DNA from: Tamlana sp. I1
GTDB lineage: Bacteria; Bacteroidota; Bacteroidia; Flavobacteriales; Flavobacteriaceae
Direction: 5' to 3'
DNA: 64,000 nt
Assembly (NCBI RefSeq): GCF_015355625.1
Contig: NZ_JACLAF010000015.1
Span: forward strand, 1-64,000
Shown: positions 9,058 to 20,441 of the stretch, in pieces
Layout: the number at the start of each line of letters is the position of its first letter
Position numbering within the stretch: position 1 is the first letter of the stretch
Translations under genes and position numbers: made by a program
Notes under the pieces: generated by a model
What the model was told of the DNA's origin: nothing
What the model saw: only the letters and a program-made list of their open reading frames with translations
Database searches by the model: none

Positions 9058-11460
9058 TTATATTTCGTTTTCTAAATGTTGATCTAGAGCTATTAAATCG
9101 GTAATTAGAACTTGTCGGGCTTTACTGCCTTCAAACGGACCTACAATGCCAGCAGCTTCTAGTTGATCGATAATTCTTCCAGCTCTGTTATATCCTAATT
9201 TAAGTTTTCGTTGTAATAATGATGCCGAACCTTGTTGTGCTGTTACAATAACAACGGCAGCATCTTTAAACAATTTATCTCTGTCGGAGATATCTATATC
9301 AAGACTTGTGCCACTTTCTTCACCTACATATTCTGGTAACATGTAGGCGTCTGGGTAGGCTTTTTGTGACCCGATAAATTCGGTTATTTTTTCAACTTCT
9401 GGCGTGTCTACAAACGCACATTGTACACGAATTAAATCGTTACCTTGTGTGTAAAGCATATCACCACGACCAATAAGTTGGTCGGCTCCAGAACCATCTA
9501 AAATGGTGCGAGAATCTATTTTTGAGGTTACTCGAAATGCAATTCTAGCAGGGAAATTCGCTTTTATAATACCCGTAATAACGTTAACCGAAGGACGCTG
9601 GGTTGCAATAATTAAGTGAATACCAATGGCACGGGCTAACTGTGCTAAACGGGCTATTGGGGTTTCAACTTCTTTACCAGCCGTCATAATTAAATCGGCA
9701 AACTCATCAACCACCAAAACAATGTATGGTAAAAACTGATGCCCATCATTTGGGTTTAGTTTTCGTGCTTTAAACTTAACGTTATACTCTGCAATGTTTC
9801 TACACAAAGCATTTTTAAGCAGTTCGTAACGGTTGTCCATTTCAATACAAAGTGAATTTAATGTATTGATTACTTTGGCGTTATCTGTTATTATCGCGTC
9901 TTCACTATCAGGAAGTTTAGCTAAATAATGACGTTCAATTTTATTAAATAGCGTTAATTCAACCTTTTTAGGATCGACCAAAACAAACTTTACTTCTGCA
10001 GGATGCTTTTTATAAAGTAGCGAAGTTAATACGGCGTTTAATCCAACCGATTTACCTTGACCCGTTGCTCCTGCCATAAGTAAGTGAGGCATTTTAGCTA
10101 AATCGACTACAAAAGTTTCGTTGCTAATGGTTTTTCCTAAGGCGATAGGAAGCTGCATGTCTGAACTTTGAAACTTCTTCGATGCTATTACCGAGCGCAT
10201 AGATACAATAGTAGAATCTTTATTAGGAACCTCGATACCAATGGTACCTTTTCCTGGAATTGGTGCGATAATACGAATACCAAGTGCTGAAAGCGACAAG
10301 GCAATATCATCTTCTAAATTTTTAATTTTTGAAATTCGAACACCAGCTTCAGGAACAATTTCATACAGCGTAACTGTTGGTCCAATGGTGGCTTTTATAC
10401 TCGCAATTCCAATTTTGTAATTGTTTAAAGTATCAACAATTCTGTTTTTATTTTCTTCTAATTCTTCCTGATTTATTTTAATGCCTTCGGTATCGTATTT
10501 TTTTAATAAATCGAGGGTTGGGAATTGGAATTTAGCAAGTTCAAGTGTGGGGTCGAATTGCCCAAAATCTTCCACTAATTTATTAGCTAAATTATCAGAT
10601 TCTGATAGTTCTTCTTTAACTTCTTCAACCTTAATTTCTAATTCAGGATCCTCTTCATCATCTTCAGGGTCGGGTGTAGATACTTTAACCTCCAAAGGAG
10701 CAGATTCGGTTTTTGGTTGCGCTTTGGGTTGCGGTTCAGGATCGTTATTTTCTAAAGCAATTTCGTAAGCCGATTTTATGGCTTCGGCTTCTTCAGAAAA
10801 GCTATTGTCTATAGGTGCGATTGGTTCTTCATCACCTTTAATATTAGAAAGTTCATCTTTAATGTCCTTTTTGGCCGATTTAAAGAATCTAATAATACTT
10901 TCAAAAGTAACTTTAAAACGAATGGCTAAATAGGTAATTAGTCCGAAAACAAGTAAAAGTATGGTGCCTGTTTTGCCAATATAATCTTGTAAATAACTGT
11001 TTACTTCAAAACCAATGGTGCCGCCTAGCATGTCATTTTTATTTCCGAAGAATCCAAAAAGTACCGAAATCCAAATCACAATAAAAGTGCCCCAAAACCA
11101 ATGTTTACGAAGCTTGGACATGGTTAAATTCATTAAGACGAAAACGCCTGAAAGGCATATTAAGCCCGAGAATATAAAGGATGCGAGTCCGAAACCACGT
11201 TGAATGAGTAAATCGCTTATCCAGGCGCCAGATTTGCTTAACCAATTTTCTGTTTTTACTTGTCTTGAAGCAAATTCAGATAAGGCACTTTGGTCGATTT
11301 TTCCAGTAAATAAATGTGAAATAAAGGCAATAAAAATAAGGAAACCTAAAATTACCAAAAAGCTACCTAATACCAGTTTTTGCTGGCTAGATAACTTAAA
11401 ACTAGGCATTTTAATTTTTTTTCTAGGTGCTTTTTTAGTTTTGGGTTTGCTTTTAGCCAT
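9058..11460 (-). CDS. ftsK: DNA translocase FtsK/SpoIIIE
   Basis: An 800-residue chromosome-segregation translocase. The N-terminus is basic, followed by four membrane helices within residues 28-185, an acidic proline-rich linker (about 205-290, with a DDEEDPELE segment), then the alpha/beta motor. Walker A is GATGQGKS at 464-471, and IVLVVDEFADLIM carries Walker B. The C-terminal 70 residues (LLQRKLKLGYNRAGRIIDQLEAAGIVG) are the winged-helix gamma domain that reads polar KOPS-type sequences. FtsK anchors at the septum and pumps the terminus region toward dif. The linker is much shorter than in E. coli. It starts the ftsK-lolA-lptG-ribB run, with 111 bases between it and dgkA. Confidence 0.97.
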   Translation of the reverse strand: MAKSKPKTKKAPRKKIKMPSFKLSSQQKLVLGSFLVILGFLIFIAFISHLFTGKIDQSALSEFASRQVKTENWLSKSGAWISDLLIQRGFGLASFIFSGLICLSGVFVLMNLTMSKLRKHWFWGTFIVIWISVLFGFFGNKNDMLGGTIGFEVNSYLQDYIGKTGTILLLVFGLITYLAIRFKVTFESIIRFFKSAKKDIKDELSNIKGDEEPIAPIDNSFSEEAEAIKSAYEIALENNDPEPQPKAQPKTESAPLEVKVSTPDPEDDEEDPELEIKVEEVKEELSESDNLANKLVEDFGQFDPTLELAKFQFPTLDLLKKYDTEGIKINQEELEENKNRIVDTLNNYKIGIASIKATIGPTVTLYEIVPEAGVRISKIKNLEDDIALSLSALGIRIIAPIPGKGTIGIEVPNKDSTIVSMRSVIASKKFQSSDMQLPIALGKTISNETFVVDLAKMPHLLMAGATGQGKSVGLNAVLTSLLYKKHPAEVKFVLVDPKKVELTLFNKIERHYLAKLPDSEDAIITDNAKVINTLNSLCIEMDNRYELLKNALCRNIAEYNVKFKARKLNPNDGHQFLPYIVLVVDEFADLIMTAGKEVETPIARLAQLARAIGIHLIIATQRPSVNVITGIIKANFPARIAFRVTSKIDSRTILDGSGADQLIGRGDMLYTQGNDLIRVQCAFVDTPEVEKITEFIGSQKAYPDAYMLPEYVGEESGTSLDIDISDRDKLFKDAAVVIVTAQQGSASLLQRKLKLGYNRAGRIIDQLEAAGIVGPFEGSKARQVLITDLIALDQHLENEI

Positions 11461-11571
11461 TAATGAGTTGTTGATTCAAGTTGAAATACAAAAATTGGTG
11501 CTTCATTAAATTGATTTCACAAAGCAACAAAAATACAAATTACTAACGTTTATCCTAGAGGTAATAGTATT

Positions 11572-11940
11572 TTAAAAAATCTTTGGAAGATAGATAATAA
11601 AACCAACAAGACTAGCAAAAACAGAGGCTATAAAAACAGCCCCTGCCGCAATATCTTTAATTAAACCAATTTTAGGGTGTCGTTCAGGGTGCACAAAATT
11701 TGCCATTTCTTCAACCGCAGTATTCATGCCTTCTAGACTCATAACTAAACCAATAGCAAGCATTTGTGCTAGCCATTCGTTAGCCGAAATGTTGAAAAAA
11801 AATCCAGCAGCAGTAACGATTAATGCGATAATGAACTGAAATTTTATGCTCGATTCTGTTTTAATTAATAAAAACGCACCTTTAAAGGCGAACCCTACAC
11901 TTTTTATACGATTTACTAAAATTGATTCTTTTTTAGGCAT
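11572..11940 (-). CDS. dgkA: diacylglycerol kinase family protein (probable undecaprenol kinase)
   Basis: A 122-residue three-helix membrane kinase. The catalytic stretch SLEGMNTAVEEMANFVHPE matches the DgkA signature ExxNTAxE, and KDIAAGAVFIAS is the second conserved block (K-D-x-A-A-A/G-V). Gram-negative DgkA recycles diacylglycerol; most homologues outside Enterobacteria phosphorylate undecaprenol, and either activity would fit here. Only one base separates its start from the tpx stop, so the two genes should be co-transcribed. Two DUF368 carriers at 59.3-61.2 kb may belong to the same lipid-carrier economy. Confidence 0.9.
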   Translation of the reverse strand: MPKKESILVNRIKSVGFAFKGAFLLIKTESSIKFQFIIALIVTAAGFFFNISANEWLAQMLAIGLVMSLEGMNTAVEEMANFVHPERHPKIGLIKDIAAGAVFIASVFASLVGFIIYLPKIF

Positions 11941-11941
11941 A

Positions 11942-12439
11942 CTATAGCGCTGCTATGGCTGCTTTATAATCTGGCTCGTTAACGGTTTCGCTAACTTGTT
12001 CGGTGTGCTTTACAATACCATTTTCATCTAACACAACTATGCAACGCGAGTGTAAAGCTTCTAACGGGCCGTCAACAAAGTTTAAACCGTATGCTTTTCC
12101 GAAGCTACCATCTTTATAATCAGATAAACTAACAACATTTTCTAAGCCTTCAGCACCACAAAAACGACCTTGGGCAAATGGTAAATCGTGAGAAATACAA
12201 AGTACTTTTGTGTTTTCTAGATTACTTGCTTCTTTATTGAAGGTTCTTACAGATTGTGCACAAGTGCCAGTGTCTACACTTGGGAATATGTTTAAAACTA
12301 CTTTGCTTCCTGCAAAATCGCTTAAGCTTTTAGAAGATAGGTCGGTTCCTGTTAATGTGAAATCTGGAGCTTTTGTTCCAACTTCTGGTAAATTTCCAGA
12401 GGTATTTATTTTGTTTCCTTTTAATGTTACTGTGGCCAT
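11942..12439 (-). CDS. tpx: thiol peroxidase Tpx (atypical 2-Cys peroxiredoxin)
   Basis: A 165-residue Tpx. The peroxidatic cysteine lies in SVDTGTCAQSVRTFN (residues about 54-68), and the resolving cysteine about 33 residues later in KVLCISHDLPFAQGRFCGAEG, where Tpx uses the second-helix cysteine (FCGAEG). It reduces lipid and hydrogen peroxides with electrons from thioredoxin. It is divergent from katG across a 196-base gap, so both peroxide-defence genes may share a control region. dgkA follows after one base. Confidence 0.96.
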   Translation of the reverse strand: MATVTLKGNKINTSGNLPEVGTKAPDFTLTGTDLSSKSLSDFAGSKVVLNIFPSVDTGTCAQSVRTFNKEASNLENTKVLCISHDLPFAQGRFCGAEGLENVVSLSDYKDGSFGKAYGLNFVDGPLEALHSRCIVVLDENGIVKHTEQVSETVNEPDYKAAIAAL

Positions 12440-12596
12440 TTTTTTAATTTTAAAAATTTAGATAAAATTATGAAAATAAAAGCGAACCCATATAAGAATT
12501 TGATTTTTCTATAACATTTTAATTTTCTATTGATTTTGTTGATGATTAAAGCCTTTATTAACATTTGTTTGTGAACTTTTTAGACGACTTTTTTGG

Positions 12597-14843
<2,247 letters not shown>

Positions 14844-14865
14844 AAGCGGTTTAAAAATAAAATAG

Positions 14866-14902
14866 AAAAAGGGATAAGTGTAAAATGCTTGTTCCTTTTT
14901 TT
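14866..14902 (+). terminator. katG terminator
   Basis: AAGGGATAAG pairs with CTTGTTCCTT (10 pairs including two G-U) around a short loop and runs into seven T on the plus strand. It begins about 25 bases after the katG stop. Confidence 0.72.
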
Positions 14903-15020
14903 GTGATTTGTTTTTTTCAAGTATTGAATAATACGTTTTTAAGTCGCTTCCAAATCAACTATAAAAGAAGAAGGAAACAGTAGAGAGTTAAAAAAAGTAT
15001 GCCTTAGGAAGCATCAAAAA

Positions 15021-15053
15021 AAAGCAGTCTAGAAAAGTTTTCTAGACTGCTTT
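15021..15053 (-). terminator. terminator of the ahpC-trx operon
   Basis: A near-perfect hairpin, AAAGCAGTCTAGAAA against TTTCTAGACTGCTTT, with a long T run on the minus strand (15023 down to 15016). It lies about 35 bases past the DUF6952 gene and may also back up katG termination. Confidence 0.85.
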
Positions 15054-15085
15054 GTGGTTCAAATAAAAGTTTGGTTACTCTAAAA

Positions 15086-15343
15086 CTAGGTGTCAATCGA
15101 TCCCATGACACGCTTCATAAAAGCATTTAAAGCTTCTTTTTTAGGGGTGCCATCTTTAATCATTTTGTTCACTTCTACGGCGCCGTACATATTCGAAATA
15201 AGTTCGCCAATAACATCTAATTCTTCATCTTTTAAAGAAGGTAGTTCTGTTAAAGCTTCCAACGTTTCGATGGTTTCAATTACGAAATCTTCGTCGTTCT
15301 CCTCAATAAATTGAGTAAGATGTTTAATTACTGGTAGCTTCAT
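15086..15343 (-). CDS. small acidic protein, DUF6952-like
   Basis: An 85-residue acidic, all-helical soluble protein with no signal peptide, membrane segment or catalytic motif. Its opening (MKLPVIKHLTQFIEENDEDF) matches what I remember of the DUF6952 family, small proteins coupled to thioredoxin genes in Flavobacteriia; that name is from memory. Its ATG lies inside the end of the thioredoxin gene (20-base overlap), so translation is probably coupled. By context it may serve the AhpC-thioredoxin peroxide pathway, but no function is established here. Confidence 0.75.
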   Translation of the reverse strand: MKLPVIKHLTQFIEENDEDFVIETIETLEALTELPSLKDEELDVIGELISNMYGAVEVNKMIKDGTPKKEALNAFMKRVMGSIDT

Positions 15344-15638
15344 CTACTAAATCTTTTAAAACTTCAAATTTATTGGTTTGTACTTGGTCTAAAAACGTTC
15401 CGTTTTTAAAAGTGGCAAAAGTTGGTAAATTGTCAACATTTGCTAATTTTCTCGATTCTGGAAATTTTTCAGCATCAGCGATAACAAAAGAAACATTTTC
15501 GTTTTCGGTTGCTAACTTTTTGAATTTAGGTTTCATAATACGGCAATTTCCGCACCATGTAGCAGCATATTGTACCACTACAATGTTATTGTTTGAAACC
15601 AATTCAGCCAAATTATCTTTATCTAATTCTTGAACCAT
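15324..15638 (-). CDS. thioredoxin-family protein (CGNC active site)
   Basis: A 104-residue single thioredoxin domain without signal peptide. The active site is WCGNC in QYAATWCGNCRIMKPKF (residues about 28-32), and the cis-proline loop reads NLPTFATFKNG. CGNC differs from the classical CGPC, which should shift its redox potential. It lies 15 bases after ahpC and overlaps the DUF6952 gene, so it is the natural candidate to keep the peroxiredoxin reduced, in place of the AhpF absent here. That role is inference from operon structure. Confidence 0.92.
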   Translation of the reverse strand: MVQELDKDNLAELVSNNNIVVVQYAATWCGNCRIMKPKFKKLATENENVSFVIADAEKFPESRKLANVDNLPTFATFKNGTFLDQVQTNKFEVLKDLVDEATSN

Positions 15639-15653
15639 AACTTTTTGTTTTTA

Positions 15654-16292
15654 TTAGTGAGTTGCTAAATATGCAGCAGTACCTTTCGCGTTAGCTTGCA
15701 TAGCTTCTTTTCCTTCTTCCCAGTTTGCAGGACATACTTCTCCTTTTTCTTGAACGTGAGTTAAAGCATCAACTAAACGAATATACTCTCCAACATTTCT
15801 ACCTAATGGCATGTTGTTTACACTTTCGTGTTGTACAATACCGTCTTCATCAATAATATAAGTCGCTCTGTAAGTTACATTATCACCTACAACTTGTACA
15901 GTTCCTGTAGCTTCGTCGTAAATTTCTTCTGTAATATCTAAAATACCTAAAACGCTAGAAAGGTTTCTGTTGCTATCAGCAAGGATTGGATAAGTAACAC
16001 CTTCAATACCACCGTTATCTTTTGGAGTACTTAACCATGCAAAGTGTACTTCTGGAGTATCACAAGATGCACCAATAACTACTGTGTTACGTTTTTCAAA
16101 TTCTGGTAATGCTGCTTGGAAAGCGTGTAATTCCGTAGGGCAAACAAATGTGAAGTCTTTTGGGTACCAAAAAAGAACAACTTTTTTCTTGTTATCTTTT
16201 GCTGCTTCAAGAACGTTTACTTTAAAAGTATCGCCCATTTCATTCATAGCGTCTACGTTTAAATCTGGGAATTTTTTTCCTACTAATGACAT
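15654..16292 (-). CDS. ahpC: typical 2-Cys peroxiredoxin AhpC/Prx
   Basis: A 212-residue Prx1/AhpC-type peroxiredoxin. The peroxidatic cysteine is in DFTFVCPTEL (about residue 50), and the resolving cysteine in GEVCPANWEEG (about 190) with a C-terminal extension. Each subunit reduces H2O2 and alkyl hydroperoxides, then forms an intersubunit disulfide. It leads an operon with a CGNC thioredoxin and a DUF6952 protein. A TAAATTTG -7 element lies about 35 bases upstream on the minus strand, predicting a leader of about 28 bases. Confidence 0.95.
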   Translation of the reverse strand: MSLVGKKFPDLNVDAMNEMGDTFKVNVLEAAKDNKKKVVLFWYPKDFTFVCPTELHAFQAALPEFEKRNTVVIGASCDTPEVHFAWLSTPKDNGGIEGVTYPILADSNRNLSSVLGILDITEEIYDEATGTVQVVGDNVTYRATYIIDEDGIVQHESVNNMPLGRNVGEYIRLVDALTHVQEKGEVCPANWEEGKEAMQANAKGTAAYLATH

Positions 16293-16326
16293 ATTTTTAT
16301 ATTTAAATTATTGTTTATTTCTGATG

Positions 16327-16334
16327 CAAATTTA
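16327..16334 (-). promoter_or_regulatory. -7 element of the ahpC promoter
   Basis: On the minus strand this reads TAAATTTG, an exact TAnnTTTG match, 35 bases before the ahpC ATG. No clear upstream TTG is visible at the usual spacing. Confidence 0.55.
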
Positions 16335-16429
16335 GCATAGATTTTAAAGTATTTAGGAAAATGAAATCCTAAAAATTTATTAGCGTATAGATTTTTGTTA
16401 TAGTTATTTTTAAACTGAATAGTTTTCAG

Positions 16430-17896
16430 TTATTTAGAGCTAAGTTGTCTGATTTTAATATTCAATGCTGCGAATAATAATGTGGTAAAAGGGCTAAGCC
16501 AATTGAAAATGGCATAGATAAAATATTCGCCAACACCAACACCTAAAACGCCAGATTGGTAGGCTCCGCAGGTGTTCCAAGGAATTAAAACAGAAGTTAC
16601 TGTGCCAGAATCTTCTAAAGTTCTACTTAAGTTTTCTGGCGCTAATTGTTTGTCTTCAAACGCTTTTTTAAACATTTTTCCAGGGATAACAATTGCTAAA
16701 TATTGATCGGAAGCAATAATATTTAAACCCAAACAACTTATAACGGTACTAGCAAATAATCCGAAAATAGATGAAGCGACCGATAATAAAGCCTTTGTAA
16801 TTCTAGCTAAAGCACCAATACCATCCATAACACCGCCAAAAATCATGGCACAAATAATTAAAAAGATGGTCCATAACATGCCTTTCATGCCGCCTGCAGC
16901 AAAAAGGTCGTTTAGTTTTTCGTTATCGGTAGTAATTTGAGTATCGGTTAAAATAGACGTTATAATGCTGTTAATTTTAGATTCTCCCAAACCATTTAAA
17001 ATATCCGCCTGAAAAACGAAAGCAAAAACAGCAGCTAATAAAACACCAACTCCTAATGCGATTAGTGGTTTTGTTTTTAATAAAATTAATCCAATAACGA
17101 CCAAAGGAACGGTAAATAACCATGGTGTAATATTAAAAGTGTTATTTATAGTGTTTAATAAATTGCTCACATCGGCACTTCCTGATGTTTCTATGCTCGC
17201 ACTTAAAACAGCAAATACAATTAATGTAAGCACGATTGTAGGCACGGTGGTAATGGCCATGTAACGAATGTGTGTAAATAAATCGGTGCCAGCCATAGCG
17301 GGAGCTAGATTTGTGGTATCGCTTAAAGGCGACATTTTATCACCAAAATAGGCGCCAGAAATTACGGCGCCAGCTATCATTCCCGGGTTAATGCCTAATG
17401 CAGTGCCTATGCCTACAAGCGCAATACCAACGGTTGCCGAAGTGGTCCAAGAGCTTCCTGTGGCAATAGAAATTACTGCAGCAATAACGACTGAAGCTGG
17501 TAAAAATATTTCGGGACTTAAAACCTGTAGACCATAATAAACCATAGCAGGAATAACACCGCTTATAAGCCAGGTGCCTGCAAGTGCGCCTACCAAAAAT
17601 AATATCATAATGGGAATGAAAACACTTTTTAAATTCTCCCAAATTTCTAAAAGCATACGGTTGTAAGTCACTTTGTTAAAAAAGCCAACAGTTGCAGCCA
17701 CTAAAGCTCCAATTAAAAGAATGATTTGGTTGGAATATTCTCCAAACATTTCGCCTTCAGCAAAAAAGATGTTATAGGCTAGAAAACTCATTAAAATCCC
17801 CACCGGAATTAAGGCTTCTGTAAAATTTAAGGCTTTATTTTCTATGATATGCTGGGTGTCTGCTTTAAATTCAGAAATGTTTTTGTCGTCGTGCAT
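16430..17896 (-). CDS. nhaC: Na+/H+ antiporter, NhaC family
   Basis: A 488-residue polytopic carrier with about 11-12 hydrophobic helices and no signal peptide. The signature GAYFGDKMSPLSDTTNLAPA (about residue 190) is diagnostic of NhaC-type antiporters. IPWNTCGAYQSGVLGVG near the C-terminus is the second conserved block. It should extrude sodium in exchange for protons, fitting a marine lifestyle. Some NhaC-like proteins exchange malate/lactate or amino acids, so the cation assignment is by family. Single gene with no obvious operon partner. Confidence 0.9.
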   Translation of the reverse strand: MHDDKNISEFKADTQHIIENKALNFTEALIPVGILMSFLAYNIFFAEGEMFGEYSNQIILLIGALVAATVGFFNKVTYNRMLLEIWENLKSVFIPIMILFLVGALAGTWLISGVIPAMVYYGLQVLSPEIFLPASVVIAAVISIATGSSWTTSATVGIALVGIGTALGINPGMIAGAVISGAYFGDKMSPLSDTTNLAPAMAGTDLFTHIRYMAITTVPTIVLTLIVFAVLSASIETSGSADVSNLLNTINNTFNITPWLFTVPLVVIGLILLKTKPLIALGVGVLLAAVFAFVFQADILNGLGESKINSIITSILTDTQITTDNEKLNDLFAAGGMKGMLWTIFLIICAMIFGGVMDGIGALARITKALLSVASSIFGLFASTVISCLGLNIIASDQYLAIVIPGKMFKKAFEDKQLAPENLSRTLEDSGTVTSVLIPWNTCGAYQSGVLGVGVGEYFIYAIFNWLSPFTTLLFAALNIKIRQLSSK

Positions 17897-18082
17897 AAGG
17901 GGGATTTTACAATGGTAATGTTACGATTTTCGTGGTTGTTATGCAAATTCTAAATAACTGTTGGCATTTAAATAATACACCTATACTGAAGATTGATAGG
18001 GAGGAACTGTTTCTATTTTTAACAGTTAAGAATTCTGTCAGGTTGGCGCTTTCCTATTGCTGTACATCCTTCATCTAAACAA

Positions 18083-18110
18083 AAACAGCCTTGCAATTGC
18101 AAAGCTGTTT
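18083..18110 (-). terminator. terminator after the DUF4369 lipoprotein gene
   Basis: AAACAGC pairs with GCTGTTT around an inner TTGCAATTGCAA palindrome. On the minus strand it ends in TGTTTTTG. It lies 30 bases past the stop of the 18141 gene. Confidence 0.72.
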
Positions 18111-18140
18111 AGTTTATTGTTTAAGCGGAACTTTAAAGAT

Positions 18141-18842
18141 TTATTCTTTTTCCGTTTCCTTAATTTTTTCGATAAAGCTATTAAGTTCTTTACCATATTT
18201 AGAAGCTTTAACTTTAGGGGTTAAAACTTGATTAATGGTATCTAATAAATTTAGGCGAGCATTATAAATTTCGGATAGTGCTAAATAAGGTGCCACTTCG
18301 CTATCGTTATTTTGTATGGCAAAATTTACTGTATATAAATAGCGTCTTTTTAGTGCGCTTCTTTCTTCTTTTTCAAGGGCTTGAATTTTTATAGTGTCTT
18401 GGGCTACTTGTGCATCAAACTTTTCTTTTATGCGATCAAGGTTTCTGTTGTTTAATCTAGTAATAAACGCTTGGTATTTTTCTAATATTTTTTGTTGTTC
18501 AGAGCCTTTAATTTTAGCATCAAGCACAAAGTTTTTAACTGTTGTGTTAATTTCTGTAACACCACGGTCTGCAAAAAAGCCAATCCTGTCTTGTTCTGTA
18601 CTATTTTTGTCTAAGTCTAAGTAAAACATTTCGGGAGATTCAATTTTACTATGTAACTCAAAACTTGAATTGCCATTTACAACTATAGAATCGACCGTTA
18701 CTAAAGTTGTATCTTCTATCTTCTTTAAATATACTGTTCCTTTTTTTAATCCTTTAATGTTTGTTTTTACGGTTAAATCGTTTTGCTCTCCACCACAAGA
18801 AAGCATTAATACGGATAAAAGAAATATAGATAGTTTTTTCAT
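18141..18842 (-). CDS. DUF4369-domain lipoprotein
   Basis: A 233-residue lipoprotein with signal peptide and lipobox LSCGG (cysteine at residue 16). Residues about 22-125 show the DUF4369 beta-rich pattern (LKKGTVYLKKIEDTTLVTVDSI), which in Bacteroidota often precedes a TlpA/thioredoxin domain. Here no thioredoxin domain follows. Instead there is a charged helical region (about 120-230) rich in K, E and R. It is probably anchored in the periplasm or outer membrane; function unknown. It has its own terminator and stands alone. Confidence 0.78.
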   Translation of the reverse strand: MKKLSIFLLSVLMLSCGGEQNDLTVKTNIKGLKKGTVYLKKIEDTTLVTVDSIVVNGNSSFELHSKIESPEMFYLDLDKNSTEQDRIGFFADRGVTEINTTVKNFVLDAKIKGSEQQKILEKYQAFITRLNNRNLDRIKEKFDAQVAQDTIKIQALEKEERSALKRRYLYTVNFAIQNNDSEVAPYLALSEIYNARLNLLDTINQVLTPKVKASKYGKELNSFIEKIKETEKE

Positions 18843-19085
18843 GAATGGGTTTATTTAGTGAATCGCAAATATCTTATAATTAATTTTTAAAAACCAAAGG
18901 GGAGGAGAGATTTTAACCGATTAATAGGCTTTATTTTCTGTTAAATGTATCATAAAAGGAAATGACACGATTTACTTTGGCATAGGTATTGCTATTTGTT
19001 ATTCGAATACATTTATGTTAAAGTTTATTGAGTGGTTACTTTAAACTAGTAAGTGTAAATCATATTTTTGGTTGGTTAGTAAGTG

Positions 19086-19115
19086 AAAAAGCACCTTTTT
19101 ATAAAGGTGCTTTTT
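19086..19115 (+). terminator. hairpin with T run, orphan
   Basis: AAAAAGCACCTTT pairs with AAAGGTGCTTTTT around four bases. TATTTTTG at 19063-19070 resembles a -7 element just upstream, but a transcript from there would hold little besides the hairpin. The hairpin can work in both directions. Confidence 0.6.
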
Positions 19116-19289
19116 CCGTTTATGATGGTTTTTTGTTTTTAATATACCTTTTGAAAATCACACTTAATTTGTAGTATTTTTCATTGTATCTGAGGCTTGT
19201 GAAGCTCTAAATGTTAATAAAATATGTATTTTATCGAAAATAGCTGTATTTAGTCGTTTTTATTTGTTTATTATAATATATTTGAAACG

Positions 19290-19430
19290 TACTAAATAAT
19301 ACACTTTTTAGTTCAATGGATTAATTAATTAATATTTGCAATGTGTTGTTGATATGGTTACCCCAAATCTAACATCATAAAACAAAAAGCAAATTAAAAG
19401 AAACCGAGTTTGAGGGAGCTCGGTTTTTTT
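19290..19430 (+). ncRNA. candidate orphan small RNA with promoter and terminator
   Basis: TATATTTG at 19277-19284 is an exact -7 element. A transcript starting near 19290 would run about 140 bases to a hairpin AAACCGAG/CTCGGTTT followed by seven T (19401-19430). Both flanking genes lie on the other strand, so this transcript belongs to neither. The only ORF is eight codons (ATG at about 19355), so an RNA is likelier than a peptide. No family recognised. Confidence 0.45.
19401..19430 (+). terminator. terminator of the 19290 candidate RNA
   Basis: AAACCGAG (19401) pairs with CTCGGTTT (19419-19426) and continues into T7 on the plus strand. Confidence 0.8.
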
Positions 19431-19478
19431 GTGCGCTAAATTTAGATGCATTCAACAACTTTTTGACAGTGATTCCCG

Positions 19479-20225
19479 TTAGTCTTGAATTTTCATTTTT
19501 ATTTTAAAAGCTGTTTTAGATGCATTCAGGTTTTCTCCATAAAAAAATAGTTCGTTTCTTGGAGTTTCATCAATATGACTGTAAAGCGCTATGTTATCTC
19601 CGAGCAAGGATTCATTCAGAAAATTAATTTCATATTCGTTTAGTTGGTGTTTTGAGTGGTATTCAAAAGGAATTAAATCCAGTGCCCATTGTGAATATTT
19701 AGTATTGTTTACATGGTTGTTCATGTCCAAATCGCTATTCTTTACTTTTATGGTTTGTACAATTTGTAAATCTTCTGGAGTTATAATTTTAGAGCATGAA
19801 AAATCTAGAGTGTAATCGGTTCGGGGCGAGAAAGAGTGGTCTAAATCTGTTATCTTTCTTGGTCGGCGAGATTTGCTGTCTAAAATTATCCATGTGGTAG
19901 AGCAAGCACCTATTTTTTCACCATTAAGAAATATTTCAAATTCACGCGTCGCATTAAAGCCATTAATAGGAAGTGTCCATGTTTTTATAGTAATCGTGTC
20001 ATGCCAAAGTGGCCAAACCTTCATTTTTAGTTTCTGACGAATTAATACCCAGATGAATCCTTGTTTAATCATGCTTTCGTAACCAAAGTCTAGTTTGTGA
20101 GCATGCTCTGAAGTGGTGTCTTCAAGCAAACCAAGAAGTCCGTATAAACCTAGTTTTTTATTCGCATTTATGTTAATGCTTCTAATGTTATAATCTTGTT
20201 CAAATACAATATTATTTAATGGCAT
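19479..20225 (-). CDS. acyl-ACP thioesterase
   Basis: A 248-residue double hot-dog protein of the acyl-ACP thioesterase family (PF01643). The first hot-dog (about 1-140) holds DTTSEHAHKLDFGYE and the tandem WVLIRQKLKMKVWP...ATREFEIF core. The second (about 150-245) begins NSDLDMNNHVNNTKYSQWA, the catalytic Asn/His region found in plant Fat and bacterial homologues. It should release free fatty acids from acyl carrier protein in the cytoplasm. Single gene; a reading frame without signal peptide starts at the first ATG. Confidence 0.88.
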   Translation of the reverse strand: MPLNNIVFEQDYNIRSININANKKLGLYGLLGLLEDTTSEHAHKLDFGYESMIKQGFIWVLIRQKLKMKVWPLWHDTITIKTWTLPINGFNATREFEIFLNGEKIGACSTTWIILDSKSRRPRKITDLDHSFSPRTDYTLDFSCSKIITPEDLQIVQTIKVKNSDLDMNNHVNNTKYSQWALDLIPFEYHSKHQLNEYEINFLNESLLGDNIALYSHIDETPRNELFFYGENLNASKTAFKIKMKIQD

Positions 20226-20392
20226 GCTTAAATAGATTATTCTGAAAGAGTTAAATTGTAATTAAAATGTCTACGCATCAAGAACTAAAGATGATATCTT
20301 TTTCAATGAAGCTATCTATGTAAAGTTACTAAAGTGTATTCATTTTTATGCTTTATAGAGAGTGATTTCAGTTGATATAGAAGTATAAAAAA

Positions 20393-20416
20393 AGCCTCAA
20401 CAGAAATGTTAAGGCT
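20393..20416 (-). terminator. rho gene terminator
   Basis: AGCCT...AACA pairs with TGTT...AGGCT with one mismatch, and a T7 run follows on the minus strand. It lies 26 bases after the rho stop. Confidence 0.75.
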
Positions 20417-20441
20417 AATTATAAATTGTTATGCTTAATTT

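Larger units (their letters stand above)
18843..19478. other. 636-base intergenic region with two plus-strand terminators
   Basis: No credible protein gene. Two hairpin terminators (19086-19115 and 19401-19430) sit with plus-strand -7-like elements before them, although both flanking genes run on the minus strand. The second combination is listed as a candidate small RNA. Confidence 0.55.
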
